A stretch of 64,000 bases of DNA from Apiospora phragmitis (GCA_038363925.1 JAQQWL010000008.1:992001-1056000); one strand, 5' to 3'; shown: positions 14,062-27,239, counted from the first letter of the stretch. The notes: generated by a model not told the origin, from the sequence alone. Numbers and translations: made by a program.

Positions 14062-16008
14062 CGCATCGCGCCTGTAAGCGGATACGTGTATGTAGTTAGT
14101 ACATAGTAAGACGCCGGACAGGGGCGAGACATGTTGTCGTCATTCATATCATCATTTTTGCTTCTTTCTTTCTTGTTTTGCATCGCGAAGTTCGAAGTTG
14201 CTGGGCAGTGCTTGAAATGCAAATGCGTATAGTATAGTAACCTAGACATGTACTGGGGAGGCAAGGCAGGTAGGTATGCAAGGAACGAACGTCGATACTG
14301 GTACGTGGTGGCTGAGAACGGTTAGCGGTGGGAAAGCATAAACAAAGCCTCCAAAGCCCCAAAGTCAAAAGCAAGGGGACCAGGAACAGACTGAATGTCA
14401 GCAGCCGAATCTGGGGGCATGTTGAGCTGGTACTATCCCTGCGCATGTAGACACAAGGTCGTCGCTGGAATTCCTCATTGTCCTTGGGTTGCGATACTAA
14501 ACAAATAATACCGCGCCATGTCGTATCACCATCATCGACACACCTTCATTGGCTAACGTCACCAACGACCCAATTGACCCCCTCTCTATCCCTTCCCCGA
14601 CGATGGTGATAGCGATAGAGCTGCAACCCAAATCAGGCATTGCTCGAGTTGAATGTTTCCATGACTCGCAGTTTCTCTCCGTCTTTGAGGCTTTGAACTT
14701 TGAAGTCTGGACTCTGGTCGAAATCCCCACCCGCCTAATCCACCTTACTGTATGGACTTGAAATAGAACATGCCCATCTGGCCCGCTAATGTTCCTTCTG
14801 CGCCCCTGCCCCATAATTGAATCGAATCGGGCCCGATGCGCTACGGCTTCCCAAGGTTAGGGTTGTAGTAGCCAACTCCATACTGGCAAGATGGCGTAGT
14901 CTCAATATGCCTCATGCACTAGGTGTTTGACCAGGTACGTTGCTGGAATGAGCAGACGACGTCAATACTAGAGATGCGAAGGAACTTCCCCCACAGCCGA
15001 TCGAGGTGTTCGTCATTGATCGTGCTGTTCGCGGTGTACCGCGGCCACCGGCTCACATTCACAGCAACTCGGACTTGCAAATCCTGGCGCAGGAGACCAG
15101 ACCCGTCCCCAGAACATCCCATCCCTGGTTGGATAAACTCACCAGCTCATCATATGCGAGCGACCCGTACTCCGTATGCTGTCGGTGTCTGCATGTTGAC
15201 AACCGGCCTGCACTTCCAAGCAAAGAATGATACACGGGCAAGGTTACTAGACTAGCTGGCCCTTTCCGCATGCGACTATCCGTTCTCTAGCTCCCGTATA
15301 ACCATTCCCACGGCCAATCCAGAGGCGGCAACAATATTCTAGCTGTGCGCAGGTCCTGCATAGACCTGCATCACCCCGGGGTGCTGATCAACATGATGCG
15401 AAAAGATGACAGGCGCGACATGTCAGATTGACGGATGCCTCACTTCTGTATCCAGATCCCAATACACGAATACTACATGTCTTCATCTTGTCCAGGACGG
15501 GGACGCAATGCGCAATGTAGGTGCTACCTCTCTCTCTCACTCTCGGTACGCCAGACGGCTTGGCAGATCGCGCGGGCTGGCACCTTTCGGCGCAGGTGCT
15601 CCACATTGGGGGACGGAATAGTAACGCCAATGGGTCCTCTACAAAAATAACTTGGCCATCCTGGTATCACCCCCCTGCTCCAACCTGGACTATTCTGCGT
15701 AACCCACCCAGTCGCACTTTCATCGCGCCACACCTCGTGTATGCTATCCAAGGACGCTCAGCTACCTCGAGCACTTACAAAGAGACGTATTCCCATTCCC
15801 CCGTCCCCTTACTCCCAACTTCGGCCATGTCGGACAGATATTATGAAGAGATGAGCCCTGTTCTCTCATCTCGGCCTCTGCCCACCTCTCATTTTGTTCT
15901 CCCATATACCCCATCTCCCGCTAGCTGATATATGGCATGCAATCTCCCCACCAGCCTACTGGTTTGCTTGTTTGCCTCCCTTGCATCCACTAACACATCC
16001 GCTTGAAC

Positions 16009-18248
16009 ATGTCCACGGCTCGGATTCGCAGGCTGCTCTCGCAACGGCAGCCTCGAAACACGGATGGAGTCGGATACAGCGAGCATAACGACACGAGCCC
16101 CGTCAAGCCTTCCCGGAAAGAGTCCTGGTTTACCTCGAGGCGCCCCCAAAGCAGGAAAAGGCCACCCACCCCCATCATCATCAGCAGGCCGCAGAGTCTG
16201 CACGATGTCCGCGTCCCCTTACCGCCTCTGCCAACTGGGACCCCACGGTCACATTCCTCGTCCAGCTCTGTCTGCAGTTGCGACCAGCATGGGGATTTTG
16301 CCTCGCCCAGGGCTGCGGGTTTGAAACGATCGGCTCTTTGTTCCATAGCATCAACCACTATTACTACGAGGGACAAGGACGACTGGAGTGATCGTTCCTT
16401 ACGACTCTCCAGCGCAACTAGCTACGGAAGTGAAGGGCCTTCGTTCTTATCACCATACAAGGAGCCTGAAAGAGCTCAGAGGCTAGTGCCACATAAGACG
16501 ATTGGTTCGGGTTCTTCATTGGGGTCTATGGAAGCTTTATCGTCCCAATCTCCGGAACACAAAGAGACATCGCCATTCCAAGAAGCTGGCAACAAGGAAA
16601 CGTCATCTGATCTGTCAATCAGCCTTCAACGCCTTGTACAAGAAACTGATGAGGCTTTCAAAGCGGTCGGCAGCGCTCTCGCCGAATCCAAGACCATGTA
16701 CAACTCATTCAACGAAACACCTAAACTTCCACCATTGGACCTAGAGCAGGATAGCCGGCCAGTGACCCCAAAGACTTATAAGCCCATCCTCAACAGACCT
16801 AGCTACTCTGTATACCCAAAGGTCGCAGCACCACCAATGCTGGAGCGCAAATCGTCCGTGACCAAGCCGAAAAGGAAGAACTCCAAGAGATCCAAGCCGA
16901 TGAAGCCGCAACGAAAGGCAGCCGCCGTCAAATATGTTCCGAAGCAATATGGCACTCGGTTCTCGGAGAATGTATCGGGGCTGTTCAGTGGGAAACGGTT
17001 TAAGAAAATCGAGCCTGATGAGATGCTAACCCCAATGCAAATCGAACAATACAGATTACGGAGGCTATCGAAGCTGAAAACCGAGATATCGGAGGACGCC
17101 ACCATACCCGTGGAAAGCGAGTCAACTGATACGCCCATTGGGCCCTTCCATATGGATGACCTGCCATCCAGGATAGGTTCTTCGGGATTCAAGCTGACCA
17201 CGGACACACCGGTCGACGACAAGCCGTACCCCAGCCTCTTCGGTGAAGCGGTCAAGCAGGATTTTTCGATCCAGCGAAGAGATGACGAATTATTCCTAGG
17301 ACGATGCCGGATCGGCCTGCCCCAGCACTTCCTAGCGATGAGAAGTCGTCCAAGCATGCCAGATTCCCTGCGCCTCCCCCGAAAAGCCATCTCCGGGGTA
17401 TGCCACGAAAACAACTGCCAGCACTTCCGGCGATCCCTGAACTGACTGTCAGCACTGTTGGGGGCGACGAGGTCTTCATCGACACCAGCCTCACTGCGCG
17501 TGATAGCGAGTACGACGAGGACTACGTTTTCCTGCGATCGTCGCCTTGCACAATAAATATACCACTCTTCAAGCATGGGCCCATTCGCTTGTCGAAGTCC
17601 GACCTCATCCGAGACCCCAAGTTGGGTGCAGAGGAGGGGTTGGATTGGACGGCATTTCAAATGGCCATCCTGGGCGGCGCGGGAGATTGGTTCAGTGACA
17701 GTGAAGATACAATACGTCAGAGGGAGGCCGAAGAACTTGATGAGTTGATGGACTGGTGGGATGAATGGCACTTTGAAAATACCGGCGGACTCGTCAAGAA
17801 AGAGATGGAATCATCCAGCCCCACAAGCACCGAGTCTGATGAAGAATATAGTGAGTTCTCGTACAGCGATATCGAGAGGGACAACCCATACAGTCCCCAT
17901 CACCGGTGGCAGCGTACAGTGCAGAAGGCCGCCGCCTCGGGTCGCTCCCTAGAGCTGAGCCTGCCGCCGCGGGCCGCCAGCCACGGCTTCTGGGACGAGA
18001 ACGAAAAGCTCTACAACGGCGGCGGCATTCAGCGGTGGACGACGGACGGCGGCAAGCCGGAGCGGGAGAGTCTGCTCAGCATGCCGCAGAGCCCGATGCT
18101 CGACTTTGCCGTCGTCACCAGCGACAACGGCGACGTGGACTTTGTGCCTATGGGCTACAACCTGGGACACGACCTCGGAGACTTCCTTAAGTGGGAAGCC
18201 GAGCATGTCTACTCGGATGATTCTCTCTGGGACGGCGGAGTTATATGA
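16009..18248 (+). CDS. Large low-complexity fungal protein, one frame break
   Basis: Two open frames that belong together. The first runs from the ATG at 16009 (a TTG two codons upstream is not the start) to a stop at 17443-17445; the second takes over at about 17300 and ends at 18248. Together they give about 746 residues. The shift corresponds to one missing base just before 17304, within a short stretch around DDELFLG. A 74-base intron with a weak GTACCC donor at 17226 is possible but less convincing. The N-terminal half is basic and Ser/Pro-rich (RRLLSQRQP, KPKRKNSKRSKPMKP), the middle proline-rich (PALPSDEKSS, LPALPAIPEL), and the C-terminal part acidic with tryptophan clusters (DELMDWWDEWHFENT) and a final block GYNLGHDLGDFLKWEAEHV that looks conserved. 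I know of no domain or function. There is no signal peptide or membrane helix. Confidence 0.75.
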
Positions 18249-19794
18249 TAGAGAAAACTCTCTCTCTCCGCGGATTGGACGTATCTTGTTATTACAAGAC
18301 GACGAGCCCCTGTTTTCTTTCTTTCTCACCATTACTGTCTTCTTCGATTGGACTTGGTCAGCAGAGCTCATCAGGTCCCCCATTAGGATTCAATATGTCG
18401 CTGCACTTTTCAAGAGTTGAGACATGCGTGCGGCATTCAGAGAGCGTGGCGCTTGGTATTTATATTTCTTGGGCTTAGCGTGTCACATTACAAAGGGGAA
18501 TCCAAGGGCTACTTTGATAGCTACTACAAGCGATCGTGCAAACCATCTCATTTCGAAACTTTTTGGAGTTATGATCAACTCTACCATATACCAAAAAATC
18601 AATAAATACAAACCACAATAACATACCTGCCTCTTTCCATTCATGCCCACCCACTCTATCCGTCTTGGCAGGTGAATTGTGAGAGGGAACGGAACCCGAT
18701 CAGCTGAGTTGCTGGAGTGCAACGAGACCATGTCAGAACAAGTCAAGGTAGACGAGTCCTGTGATGCCCGACAAGTTCCACCCATACCTCGACTGAAGTC
18801 GGGTTTCTGGGAGACTTGAAACCCGAGGACTATCGGATGTTAATTTTTCTTGCACCACCAATGGGAGGAGGCACGCATGACCTCCAGGCAGTGTATGCAC
18901 GATACAAGACTAGAGGAAGTAAGAAGGACGAGGCCGTTTCACAGTAAACTGAATACAGCGGGTCATACAGTCCAGAATGGGAACCTTCAAACTGAGATCT
19001 TGGTAGGACTGACTGCCGATCCCCACAGCATGGGAAGGCGCAACCGCTGAGGAACAATTATGTATGCACAGTAATCGGCACTGGCCCCATTCCGGCCCCG
19101 TAAGTACCTGCTGAGTGGGACAAACCGTTGGCGTGTTCACTTGCTCACTCCCTTGCCAGTGCTCACACTTGTTCGCCAAAAGTTCCCGTAGTCGTCTTGT
19201 CGATCAATTTAAAAGGAAACAACTCAAAGAAAGGGAGGGACTCAGGGACTCACTCATCACCGGGACTACAACGACACTAATAAATTAAATATACAAGAGG
19301 TGGATTCTTATGTAACTAAAGCAACGTTTTGTTCTTCCAGGACCCATAACTCTTCTTTTCCCCTTTCATTCACTGACTGTACTTCTACAACTCCCCCTAA
19401 TTACATTTCTATATTCCGAATCTTTCTGGGAGGTTCCTGAAGAAGCAAAAGAAGAAGAAAAGAAGGGACCATTGGCGCTGCATCTCGGGGAGAAAAGCCA
19501 CGAGCCCAACTCAATTCGCTGCCTACCTACGTAAGCGTCGCCCGCCCGCTAAGAGGTTGGAGGCTATCCACCACCGAACCCGATCGATTGATTTTCCACA
19601 AACACCCACTGTAACCAACTTCTGGACTGCCGCTTTCCTTCAAACCTGGAAACACTGTACATACTACTCCAACGACCAGCACCACCACAAGATCCGGTGC
19701 CTATCCGTCGCTTGGCACTCCTCTCTCCAATACCCGAGAAAGAGAGGCTCTTTTCATTCTTCAAGGCCGACAACAAACAGACAGACAGCACAGC
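18249..19794. other. Intergenic region upstream of the PX-domain gene
   Basis: No coding signal was found. The last 300 bases contain long C-rich and CAA-rich stretches typical of fungal 5' leaders, leading into the ATG at 19795. Confidence 0.6.
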
Positions 19795-20839
19795 ATGGCC
19801 ACATCGCTGGGTCTCCGGACCGCGTCTACCCTGTCGCTCAGTATGCGCAAGAATGCGCCGCGGACCATGACCATGACCCCAGTCGAGACACCACCGTCGC
19901 CGCCCGCCACCGAGACGGATAGCGAGCCTGAGTCACCGGGCGTCATCGATGTCGCCGCCGACCCCTCAACAGCGCATGAGTCTGACCAGCTCGCGCTGCA
20001 GTCGCCCATTCGTCTGCAACACCACCCGGACAATGAGCACGAACGCGAACACGAGCACGAACACGACGAAGACAGCGACGATGACGTATTTGTGGACAGC
20101 AGCAGCACGAGGTCCGCCGCCGACTCGCCCGTAGTATCGCCCGTGACGTCGCCGCCGTACTGGCTGATGCAGTCAAATAGTGGCGGCGGCGGCGGCTTTG
20201 GTGGCTTCGGAGGCGGTAGCGATAGGCCCTTCACTCGGCATCAGCGCGGCGCATCGGTCGACTCGATACCCATGGGCGGCATCACGCTGCAGGACAACGA
20301 GAATGACGACCTGCTGGAAGACCGGAACCGCGGGTGCTGGGCGCAGAGCGTCGAGGTATCCGACTACGTCGTCGTGAACGGCAGTGCGACAAACATAGGG
20401 GCGTTCGTGGTCTGGAATATTCGGGTGCAGACCTTGAATGTACGTTTTTTCTTCTTCTGTCTCTCTGCTTGCCCCCCTTTGCCCCATCTCGAAGAAAGGC
20501 CAACCCGCTGACTTATCTGGTGATAACACAGGGCAGTTATATGAACATACGAAAACGATACTCCGAGTTTGACGACCTGCGGAGTCGACTCATGCGAACT
20601 TTTCCTAATTTCGAGGCGGCTGTGCCCGAGCTGCCACCCAAGAGCCTGATCTCCAAGTTCCGGCCGAGGTTCCTCGAGAAGAGGAGGGCTGGTCTGCAAT
20701 ATTTTCTCCAGTAAGCTTCCGCAAAGCTGCAGACACCGGGAGCGAACCATTTCGTTACTGACACACGATCCTTAGCTGTATCATGCTAAATCCAGAGTTC
20801 TCTGGCTCCCCTGTACTCAAAGAATTTCTCTTCTCATAA
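19795..20839 (+). CDS. PX-domain protein, YPT35-like
   Basis: Three exons, 19795-20439, 20532-20710 and 20776-20839, join in phase to 295 residues. The C-terminal third is a phox-homology domain that binds phosphoinositides: it has the diagnostic RKRYSEFDDL motif (about residues 221-230) and the PELPPKS proline loop followed by FRPRFLEKRRAGLQYFL. The architecture, a long disordered N-terminus and a terminal PX domain ending right after EFLFS, matches yeast Ypt35, which sits on endosomes and vacuoles and recruits Vps13. The N-terminal region has a His/Glu tract (EHEREHEHEHDED), a Gly-rich run and many Ser/Pro. I am sure of the PX domain and moderately sure of YPT35 orthology, which rests on architecture. 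Confidence 0.88.
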
Positions 20840-21652
20840 CGACAAACGACAACCCTTTGATCAACATAACCTTTATAACATTACGGCAACGACCATATCA
20901 CGTGTACAAAACAACGACCTCTCGCTTCGACCGCTCCTCTTGGCTACGTCAAGTACGTACGCCCTGATGGAGCACCATTTCTGATTTCCCCATAGGACTT
21001 GAGATTTTTTTTTGGATGTAGGATTTGAGGAGAGCGCTTCAAAGCGATACTCATGAACATAATGACTAATTCTTGGATGATCACGATCGCTTTTTTATGC
21101 GGATTCCATCAAGGAAGAGCATCATCATCTTTCTCATTTTATCTTCACTGTCTATATACGTACTCATTATACCTTAGTTGGGGGCGAATTTCACTTAAGC
21201 ATATAACCAACAACAATACCTACATAATTAAGAAGAGCACAGCTAGCCATGTTCTCTATATACTCTTGGATGACGTTCGGGGAACCCCCGGCATCTAGAA
21301 AACCGTTTTATCGAGACTTGAACGTGGATTATTGATGGACATATCAACCTTGCTTAGTCGTATATACGAGCCTCTATATGTATTTGTGCCTTGTGGCCTT
21401 CGTTGTCCGTGCCAGATACGAGAAGAGTACCATCATGGAAAGACGTAAGCACCGAGAGCCTTGAAACCAACCTTCTTATGACCATGCGCCTTCCGCCTGC
21501 TTGAACATAACCAGATAGATGAATTACACTTCATAAAGGACGAGACAGAGAAACAGAAAAGAAGAACTCTAGAAGACCCGTCTATGGTGCAATATTGAAC
21601 AGCCTCATTTTCTCCTACCCTCCTATCTGTACGTCTGCCTCCTTCCCCGTTT
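20840..21652. other. Convergent intergenic region
   Basis: Lies between the 3' ends of the PX gene and the SYM1 gene. It is relatively A/T-rich with several T runs and holds no coding signal. Both transcript ends should lie here. Confidence 0.6.
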
Positions 21653-22534
21653 TTACTTGGCGCTGTTGATCATGCTCAGGAAGCAGTTCCAGCCGATAGA
21701 GATGATATTGACGAAGAGGACGCGGTGGTGCAGGGGCACGAACTTGAAGTTGACGAGCTGCACGAAGGGCCAAACCATGTAGTTGGCCTGCAGGGCGGGC
21801 TTGTAGCTCTTCTCGAGCTTGTCCTGGGGCGAGCCGCCCTCCATGACGGCCATGCTGCTCAGGAAGAGGCCGATGAAGGTGGGTGCGAACAGCAGCTGGT
21901 CGCAGGCCACGCGTGCCGCGATGGTCGCGTTGGGGCTGCCGCGCACCGTTACGTTGCGCTGCAGGAAGCCGAACCAGGTCGTCGCGGCGGGGCCGAAGAC
22001 GGCTTTTTTTGGTGTTGTTAGTCAGGGAAACGTTTATTTGACACCATTGAACTGTTTGTCATGGTGGATGTAGATAGGTAGGAGGAAAGAGAAGGAAGAA
22101 AGAGGAAGCTATGTGACTTCAGTACACCATATAACACCCCGTGTGTGCTTTGTGACATGGGAAAATGAGCAGTAATTAGGCAAGTACATAAGGTAAGTTG
22201 TGTATGTATAACTTACCACCACCGTACAAGGCCATGCGGCCCGTACGGGCAAAGTCATGGCCGTCAATGCCCTTCTTGTCGACGAGCTGCTGCGCCGTGA
22301 TATCACCGGTAGCGAACAGCACCGCCGTCGTGATGCTCTGTGTGAGCAGCGGCCGGGAGGCCAATCTGGCTTGATACCTTGGAAAGAGTCACCTTGTCAG
22401 CTATTGTGGTCTCTTGCTATGTCGTTGTTGTTTATTGCTTGCGGTCAACGCAAGCCTTGTGGGGCGCCCAAGTCGTGTGATAGATCGGAGCTACCGAAAA
22501 CATGGAGGAGAGAGCTTCCTTACCAGCCAAGCAT
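21653..22534 (-). CDS. SYM1: Mitochondrial inner membrane protein SYM1 (MPV17/PMP22 family)
   Basis: Three exons, 22524-22534 (only 11 bases, encoding MLGW minus one base), 22217-22377 and 21653-22002, join in phase to 173 residues. This is the normal size of Sym1/Mpv17, a four-helix protein of the inner mitochondrial membrane needed under stress and thought to form a channel. Family signatures are the N-terminal [21 protein letters not shown], with the conserved GD, and in the C-terminal half the stretch [20 protein letters not shown], which holds the W-P-Q-N-F-P pattern shared by all members, followed by a final Trp-containing helix. The tiny first exon is supported by the in-phase GTAAGG donor after TG and by the family's MxxWY start. 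Confidence 0.92.
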
Positions 22535-23455
22535 TTTGTCTGAATGGGTAAGTAAGTACTTGAGGTAGATTTGTTTGTGATTGGTTGGATCCAATTAGAG
22601 TTGACTGACAGGCAGGGACAAAGTCAATGAATTATCCTATTCTGACTCGATGCAAGATATGAGTAAGTGCTCGAAGCTCAAGAGCATGAGGATCAGGTGT
22701 TGTTTGGGGGGAGTCTGAGCTTCTGCGGAGGGAGTGGGTGATCCCATAAGTGGGGATTTGGGGGCTACAGAGTGATCGTGAGGTCCTCGGCGCCCAATAA
22801 TTTCAGGTGTCTCATTGGCTCTGATTGGTTCATTGGTGCATGCTGGGATGATCAGTCCCCGGGGAAAGGAACCTAAGAAAGTGGAAAACACGGGCTCTAA
22901 TCTGTAGCGTATGCACTTATCGGAAGTACCCACGTGAGCTGCAGTAGTTGTAAGCCTAGAGGTGGAGGGCGCGACCCCTTCACGAAGACTTCGCTTGAAA
23001 GCAGAATTCCAAAGCAATAGTGTATCGCAAGAAATACACTTTGGAGATGGATTATAGTGGAAGAAGTACCACCCCTCTTCATCTTCTTCTTGGCCTACCA
23101 TACCAATGGTTAGCCTACCTCGCCACAGACATGCCCACCAGTATGCGAGCGTTACACGTTCCTATTAGAACAGATGTTTCTCTTGGTCTTGTGTGATGTC
23201 GATGAGAATTCTGGGGAAGTCATGGAAAGCTCGCCATTGTAACAGACAAGGGGCAAAGGATGCAGAGAGGAACGGTCATCAAGCTTGCTATCTTCAAGAT
23301 ATAATTTCCAGCTCTCTAGACAATGCTCATCGTCTGGTTAGAGTGGTGCCATTGGCTCGTGCCCCCTTTCAAGGACTGCCATTTGAGAAATCTACTACAT
23401 CCAACACAGCATGATGATAGCTTCTTCTTCTTCAATGTACCGATGGTGTCCATGA
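22535..23455. other. Intergenic region upstream of SYM1
   Basis: Contains the SYM1 promoter and the 3' side of the next minus-strand gene. A 154-codon ATG frame at 22637-23101 on the minus strand has no recognisable content and probably overlaps the SYM1 promoter by chance. Confidence 0.5.
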
Positions 23456-24899
23456 TCATACCGCAGTCGAAGCGAGGCTCCCAGCCTGCGATGGTCCGTT
23501 CCGCTCCCGCCGATTAGCACCATGAACCGCCAATTCTGTCTCCTCCACGTGCGACTCTGGCGCCGCCGCCGCCCCTGCCCCCAAGGGCTCCTGCGACGAG
23601 TTGCTGCCCCGCCAGCCCCGGAGCGTCGTCTGGGCGCCGTTGCGGCTCGACGTCACCGTGACTTTGACCGTTTTCCTGATGCCAGCACCCGACTGTGGCT
23701 GCTGCTGCTTCTGCCACCGTCGCGCGGGCTTTTGGGTGAGCCGATCACTGTCGCCCCGGCTGCATCGGAGCAGTGGGTGCAGCAGCGGTAGGCAGGCCGC
23801 GATGATCCCGATGGTCGGCTCTAGCCCGCGGAAGAGCGTCTGCACCGTCGCGCTGTTGCTCAGGTCGACGTACGTAGCCACTGTGCGGATGATGGCCACG
23901 ATGCAAGTTCTATATCAAAATTTCCTTTCGTGTCAGTAGTGAAACGATACACAGTCATAGGGATGGCCGAAATATCCTCCCCCTCTCCTCAATAACTTAC
24001 ATGAACCCCACCATGAAGGTAGCCATGAGCCCAATCTTGCGCCGGTGGTCCATGCGCAGCTGGTACAGCTTGCCGAGCGGGAAGCACAGGATCATGACGT
24101 CGGTGAAGCACGTGGCGATGCCTGTGTAGAGCTGAAAGCCGTCGTCGCGCGTCTTCTCGGCGTCGGTGAGCTTCAGGCGCGGGTCCAGCTGCTTGGCGAT
24201 CGGAATGATGACAAAATAGCCGACGAAGGTCGAGAGCCCGCAGAGCAGCGTGAGGGCGGCGACGGCGTAGAAGGGGCGCCGCTCGCCCGGCAGGGTAAAG
24301 ATGCGGTGGTACAGGCTCAGGATGGAGATCTTGCAGAGGTAGGCCGCGCTGACGCCGCCGATGAGGGAGGCATAGCCTGCCTGGCAAGCGAAGTGTCAGT
24401 ATTCGTGTGTGTTACCGATATAGGGTCAATAGGAAAAGAAGGGGGTAGGAAGAAATTCACCTTGGCGTGTGCTATGCCAGCGTCTATTCCATAATTATCT
24501 TTTACGATATCTTCAGGCAGCCCTAGACCGCCTTCGAAGACCACTATCACATATGTCTAGTTAGCAGCAGCTCTCAATGTTGTTTACAATACGTAAGAAG
24601 TAGATAAAAATAAGTGTTACACGTACTGCACATAACTCCAGTCCATGAGGCCAGAAGCGCGGCCTGATGTGATGGTGGATTGTTATGTTAGTCCCTTGGC
24701 AAATTCTTGTCAAAACCGATTGGGGTCGGGGTTGGCTAACAAACGCAACTAATATCCAGATGTCGCTGGCGTCGAAACGGCGATGAACAACTTGCCTGGC
24801 CCAGAAACGGAGCCCGATGGCAAGCAATGGCAGCAAGGTGCAGACGATCGCGACGGCTATGACACCGCCTTGTTCCCGAGTATAGACAGGAATAGCCAT
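23456..24899 (-). CDS. Rhodopsin-like seven-helix fungal membrane protein (PTH11/SAT4 type)
   Basis: Five exons (24741-24899, 24627-24663, 24461-24543, 24001-24380, 23456-23909) join in perfect phase to 370 residues. This belongs to the large filamentous-fungal family of rhodopsin-domain integral membrane proteins. Seven hydrophobic segments are visible, beginning with VIAVAIVCTLLPLLAIGLRF near the N-terminus; the family's R-F/W-x-A-R motif after helix 1 is present (GLRFWARQVVHRRF), as are the central stretch YLCKISILSLYHRIF and the conserved exon end RTVATYVDLSNSATVQ with GLEPTIGIIAACLP, the usual helix-7 signature. The cytosolic tail of about 100 residues is Ser/Arg/Gln-rich. No CFEM domain precedes it, so it is not a canonical PTH11. 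Ligand and role are unknown. Confidence 0.88.
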
Positions 24900-26009
24900 A
24901 ACCGCGAAAACATGACGCTTGCGCTTGGGTATTTACATGTAGCCTAAGTATATGGCTGATCGAATATTATATAATTGATGGGAAATTGTTGGGAAAGGGG
25001 GAAATCGACAGGCACGGTGACTTATTTTGGGAAAGGGATATTAACAACAAATAACAAATTATATTCACAGTCAACGTGACGGATATTTGATAAGAAATAA
25101 TATAAGACGACGACTACTGTGGTGGCCGGGTCTGGGGTACAGACGGGGGGAGGGCTATTCATAGAAAAGGTCCGTCTGAACTCCTTGCATGAGTGATCGA
25201 CCACGTAATTAACCGCGTTCGGCGCCCTTCAATTGCCGGGAATTGGTGTCTGTGTGGGAGGCAAGGAGGCAGTGAAGGCAAGGCTTGCTGCAATAAAGCA
25301 CGCAAACAGAGTTCGAGACAGCCAAAACCGTTCAATCAAGGGGGCTAGGTCAGTCTTACTTCTTCGTCGCAAGGCAAGCAGCAGGCTACTCGGACCCCAA
25401 GTCGGTGTGATGGGATTACTGAGAACGTGGGCGCGCAATTGTGACAGGTCCGAAGAAGACGAACACACATCCCAAACACCCTAATGCAGCGATATGCTGG
25501 GCCTGTCAGCTTACAGGCTCACTCTGCATCAATGACACCCCCCACCTAGCAATTCTTTCTTGGGCCCTTCCATTCGTGAACGCCGCGGCAGCGAGAAGCA
25601 ACGATAAGCAGGCTGAGGTGAGACAGGAGCCGGGAATTGATTGTCGTGTGGTCGTATCAGTGGTCCTATAAGAGATTGCCGTTCATACTTTGGCCCGTGT
25701 ATGCTTTGCGTGCTCGACTCATCGAGAATTTGGTGGTAACCCCATTGGACGTGACACGGGATCGATGGTTGGTTACACCCGTGCCACGATGCTACTTCCA
25801 ATTCCTCTGGAGTGATTTGGGGTTAATACATCCATCGCTGACCATGCCGTGGCGGTCTAAATCCGCCGAGTTTTGCTGACGACTGTGATACACGAGCATG
25901 CATTCCATGCTGATTGGGGGAAAGGAGACGATGAATGAAAGGCTCGAAGAGTGAGTGAGTTTCATGATATAAGTTCACGAACAAATAACCCATCCAGGAT
26001 TTGTTCCCT
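24900..26009. other. Intergenic region
   Basis: Holds the promoter of the rhodopsin-like gene and the 3' end of neither a plus- nor another minus-strand gene that I can identify. The first 200 bases are A/T-rich. Nothing coding is supported. Confidence 0.55.
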
Positions 26010-27239
26010 TCATTTGCTCTTCACATACTTCTCCCACCTGTGCCCTCGATCTTCGTAGTGAGCTTGCAGCCCGACATGCATCTCCTTCCAGCATCTAGCG
26101 CAGTATATATCGTCGTCACAGTCGATGCAGCGGATGGCGCCATTCTCAAGGCACACGATGCACCACGACTTCTGGTCTTCGTCCGTATAGCCATATCGCT
26201 TGTAGACACCCTTGGCGGGACGGTCTTCAGGGGCGAACGTGGGCACTCCAGGCAGGCCCAAGTCGTCAATGCTTGCGGAAGGCACCGATGGAAGCGACGA
26301 GTCCTTGCCGCCCAATCCCTTCAAAGCTGCCATGCGTGACGCGATTTCGGCTTCAAAATCATCACCGTGTGGGATTTCCGGCACCTCTGGCGGATCTTGT
26401 AAGTCAGTCGGCACTTTTGGGAGATCAAACGGATCCGGGCTCGCGTTCCCCGGCGCTGTAGTATCGGAAGCTGGCTCTTCCTTAAACCCAGATTCCTGAA
26501 GAGGAATACTTTCAGCAGTACTTGTGTTGATTTTCTCCCAGTCAACCTCATCCTGTGCTTTCGCAAGAACATGGTCGGTTTCTCGGGCCATGGGTTCGCC
26601 GTCAGACTCATCGTCATCAGTCTCATGTTGAGAATTAGTCGACCGCAAGTCTTCTGCTCTGGGTTTGCCGAGCTCATTTAGCATTGCGCTTATCCTTTGG
26701 TGCTCATCATTGGCGTATTCGGTGGCCATGTCTTCGAGCCATTGCTCGTCCGATCCTAGATCGGCAAGAAGCTCCTCCAACGTCTGATCGTCGGTGTCCA
26801 ACAGAGCTTCAACACCTTGAGTGCCTTGGGTTGCGCCTTGGGAGGCAGTTGCTGAGTTCTGGTCCGATCTGCCTATGTCTTTGCTAAGATTTGCGTGATC
26901 CAGTTGAGGCTGTGTTACAGAGGGACCAGAAGAAGGGTGGAGTGCCGGATCAGGAATGTCAGCACCGGGACCGGCGTTGTCCGGATGATGGGCAGATTGA
27001 GAAGCCGCCTGACCCCGCAGGCTTTTTAATCTTTCTGAAAGAGCATCTTCTTTTGAAGGTGGCTGATCATCCGATAGTGTGGCAACTATGGGCCTGGAAT
27101 CCTCAGATTAGCATAACTTAACCCCCTATGTGCTTGCCGGCGCTGCCTACGTTGCGGACTTATCGAGGCTGACGATCGTTGGTTTGAGCGCATTGAGGCG
27201 GTTCAATAGACTCTTATCGAAGCCTTCAGAGTCGTCCAT
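26010..27239 (-). CDS. ANCHR/ZFYVE19-like protein with C-terminal B-box-type zinc finger
   Basis: Two exons, 27151-27239 and 26010-27093, join in phase to 390 residues starting MDDSEGFDKSLLNRLNALKP. The last about 55 residues form a compact Cys/His module (CIVC...CIDC...YCARCW...H...H) of the atypical B-box kind found at the C-terminus of ANCHR (ZFYVE19), the abscission/NoCut checkpoint regulator. The N-terminus has a short leucine-rich motif (LLNRLNALKP) and a second (ALSERLKSLRG), resembling the MIT-interacting motifs by which ANCHR binds VPS4; between them lies acidic disordered sequence. No FYVE finger is present. The assignment to the ANCHR-like family rests on these two ends; the role in fungi is not established. 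Confidence 0.8.

Larger units (their letters stand above)
11016..16008. other. Five-kilobase gene-poor region
   Basis: No conserved protein is visible. The longest ATG-started frame, 13522-14061 on the minus strand (179 residues), has no recognisable motif and could be chance. A (TG)n microsatellite lies at 13384-13411 and one TACTCCGTA motif near 15168. The last few hundred bases are C/T-rich and probably hold the promoter and leader of the gene at 16009. Confidence 0.5.

Noticed and set aside
17226..17299. 74-base intron with GTACCC donor to explain the frame change in the 16 kb gene
   Set aside because: The donor is poor, no good branch site is seen, and it would remove sequence that looks coding; a one-base error near 17300 is simpler.
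22637..23101. 154-codon ATG frame on the minus strand upstream of SYM1
   Set aside because: No domain, no signal peptide, and it overlaps the region where the SYM1 promoter must lie; length is within chance.
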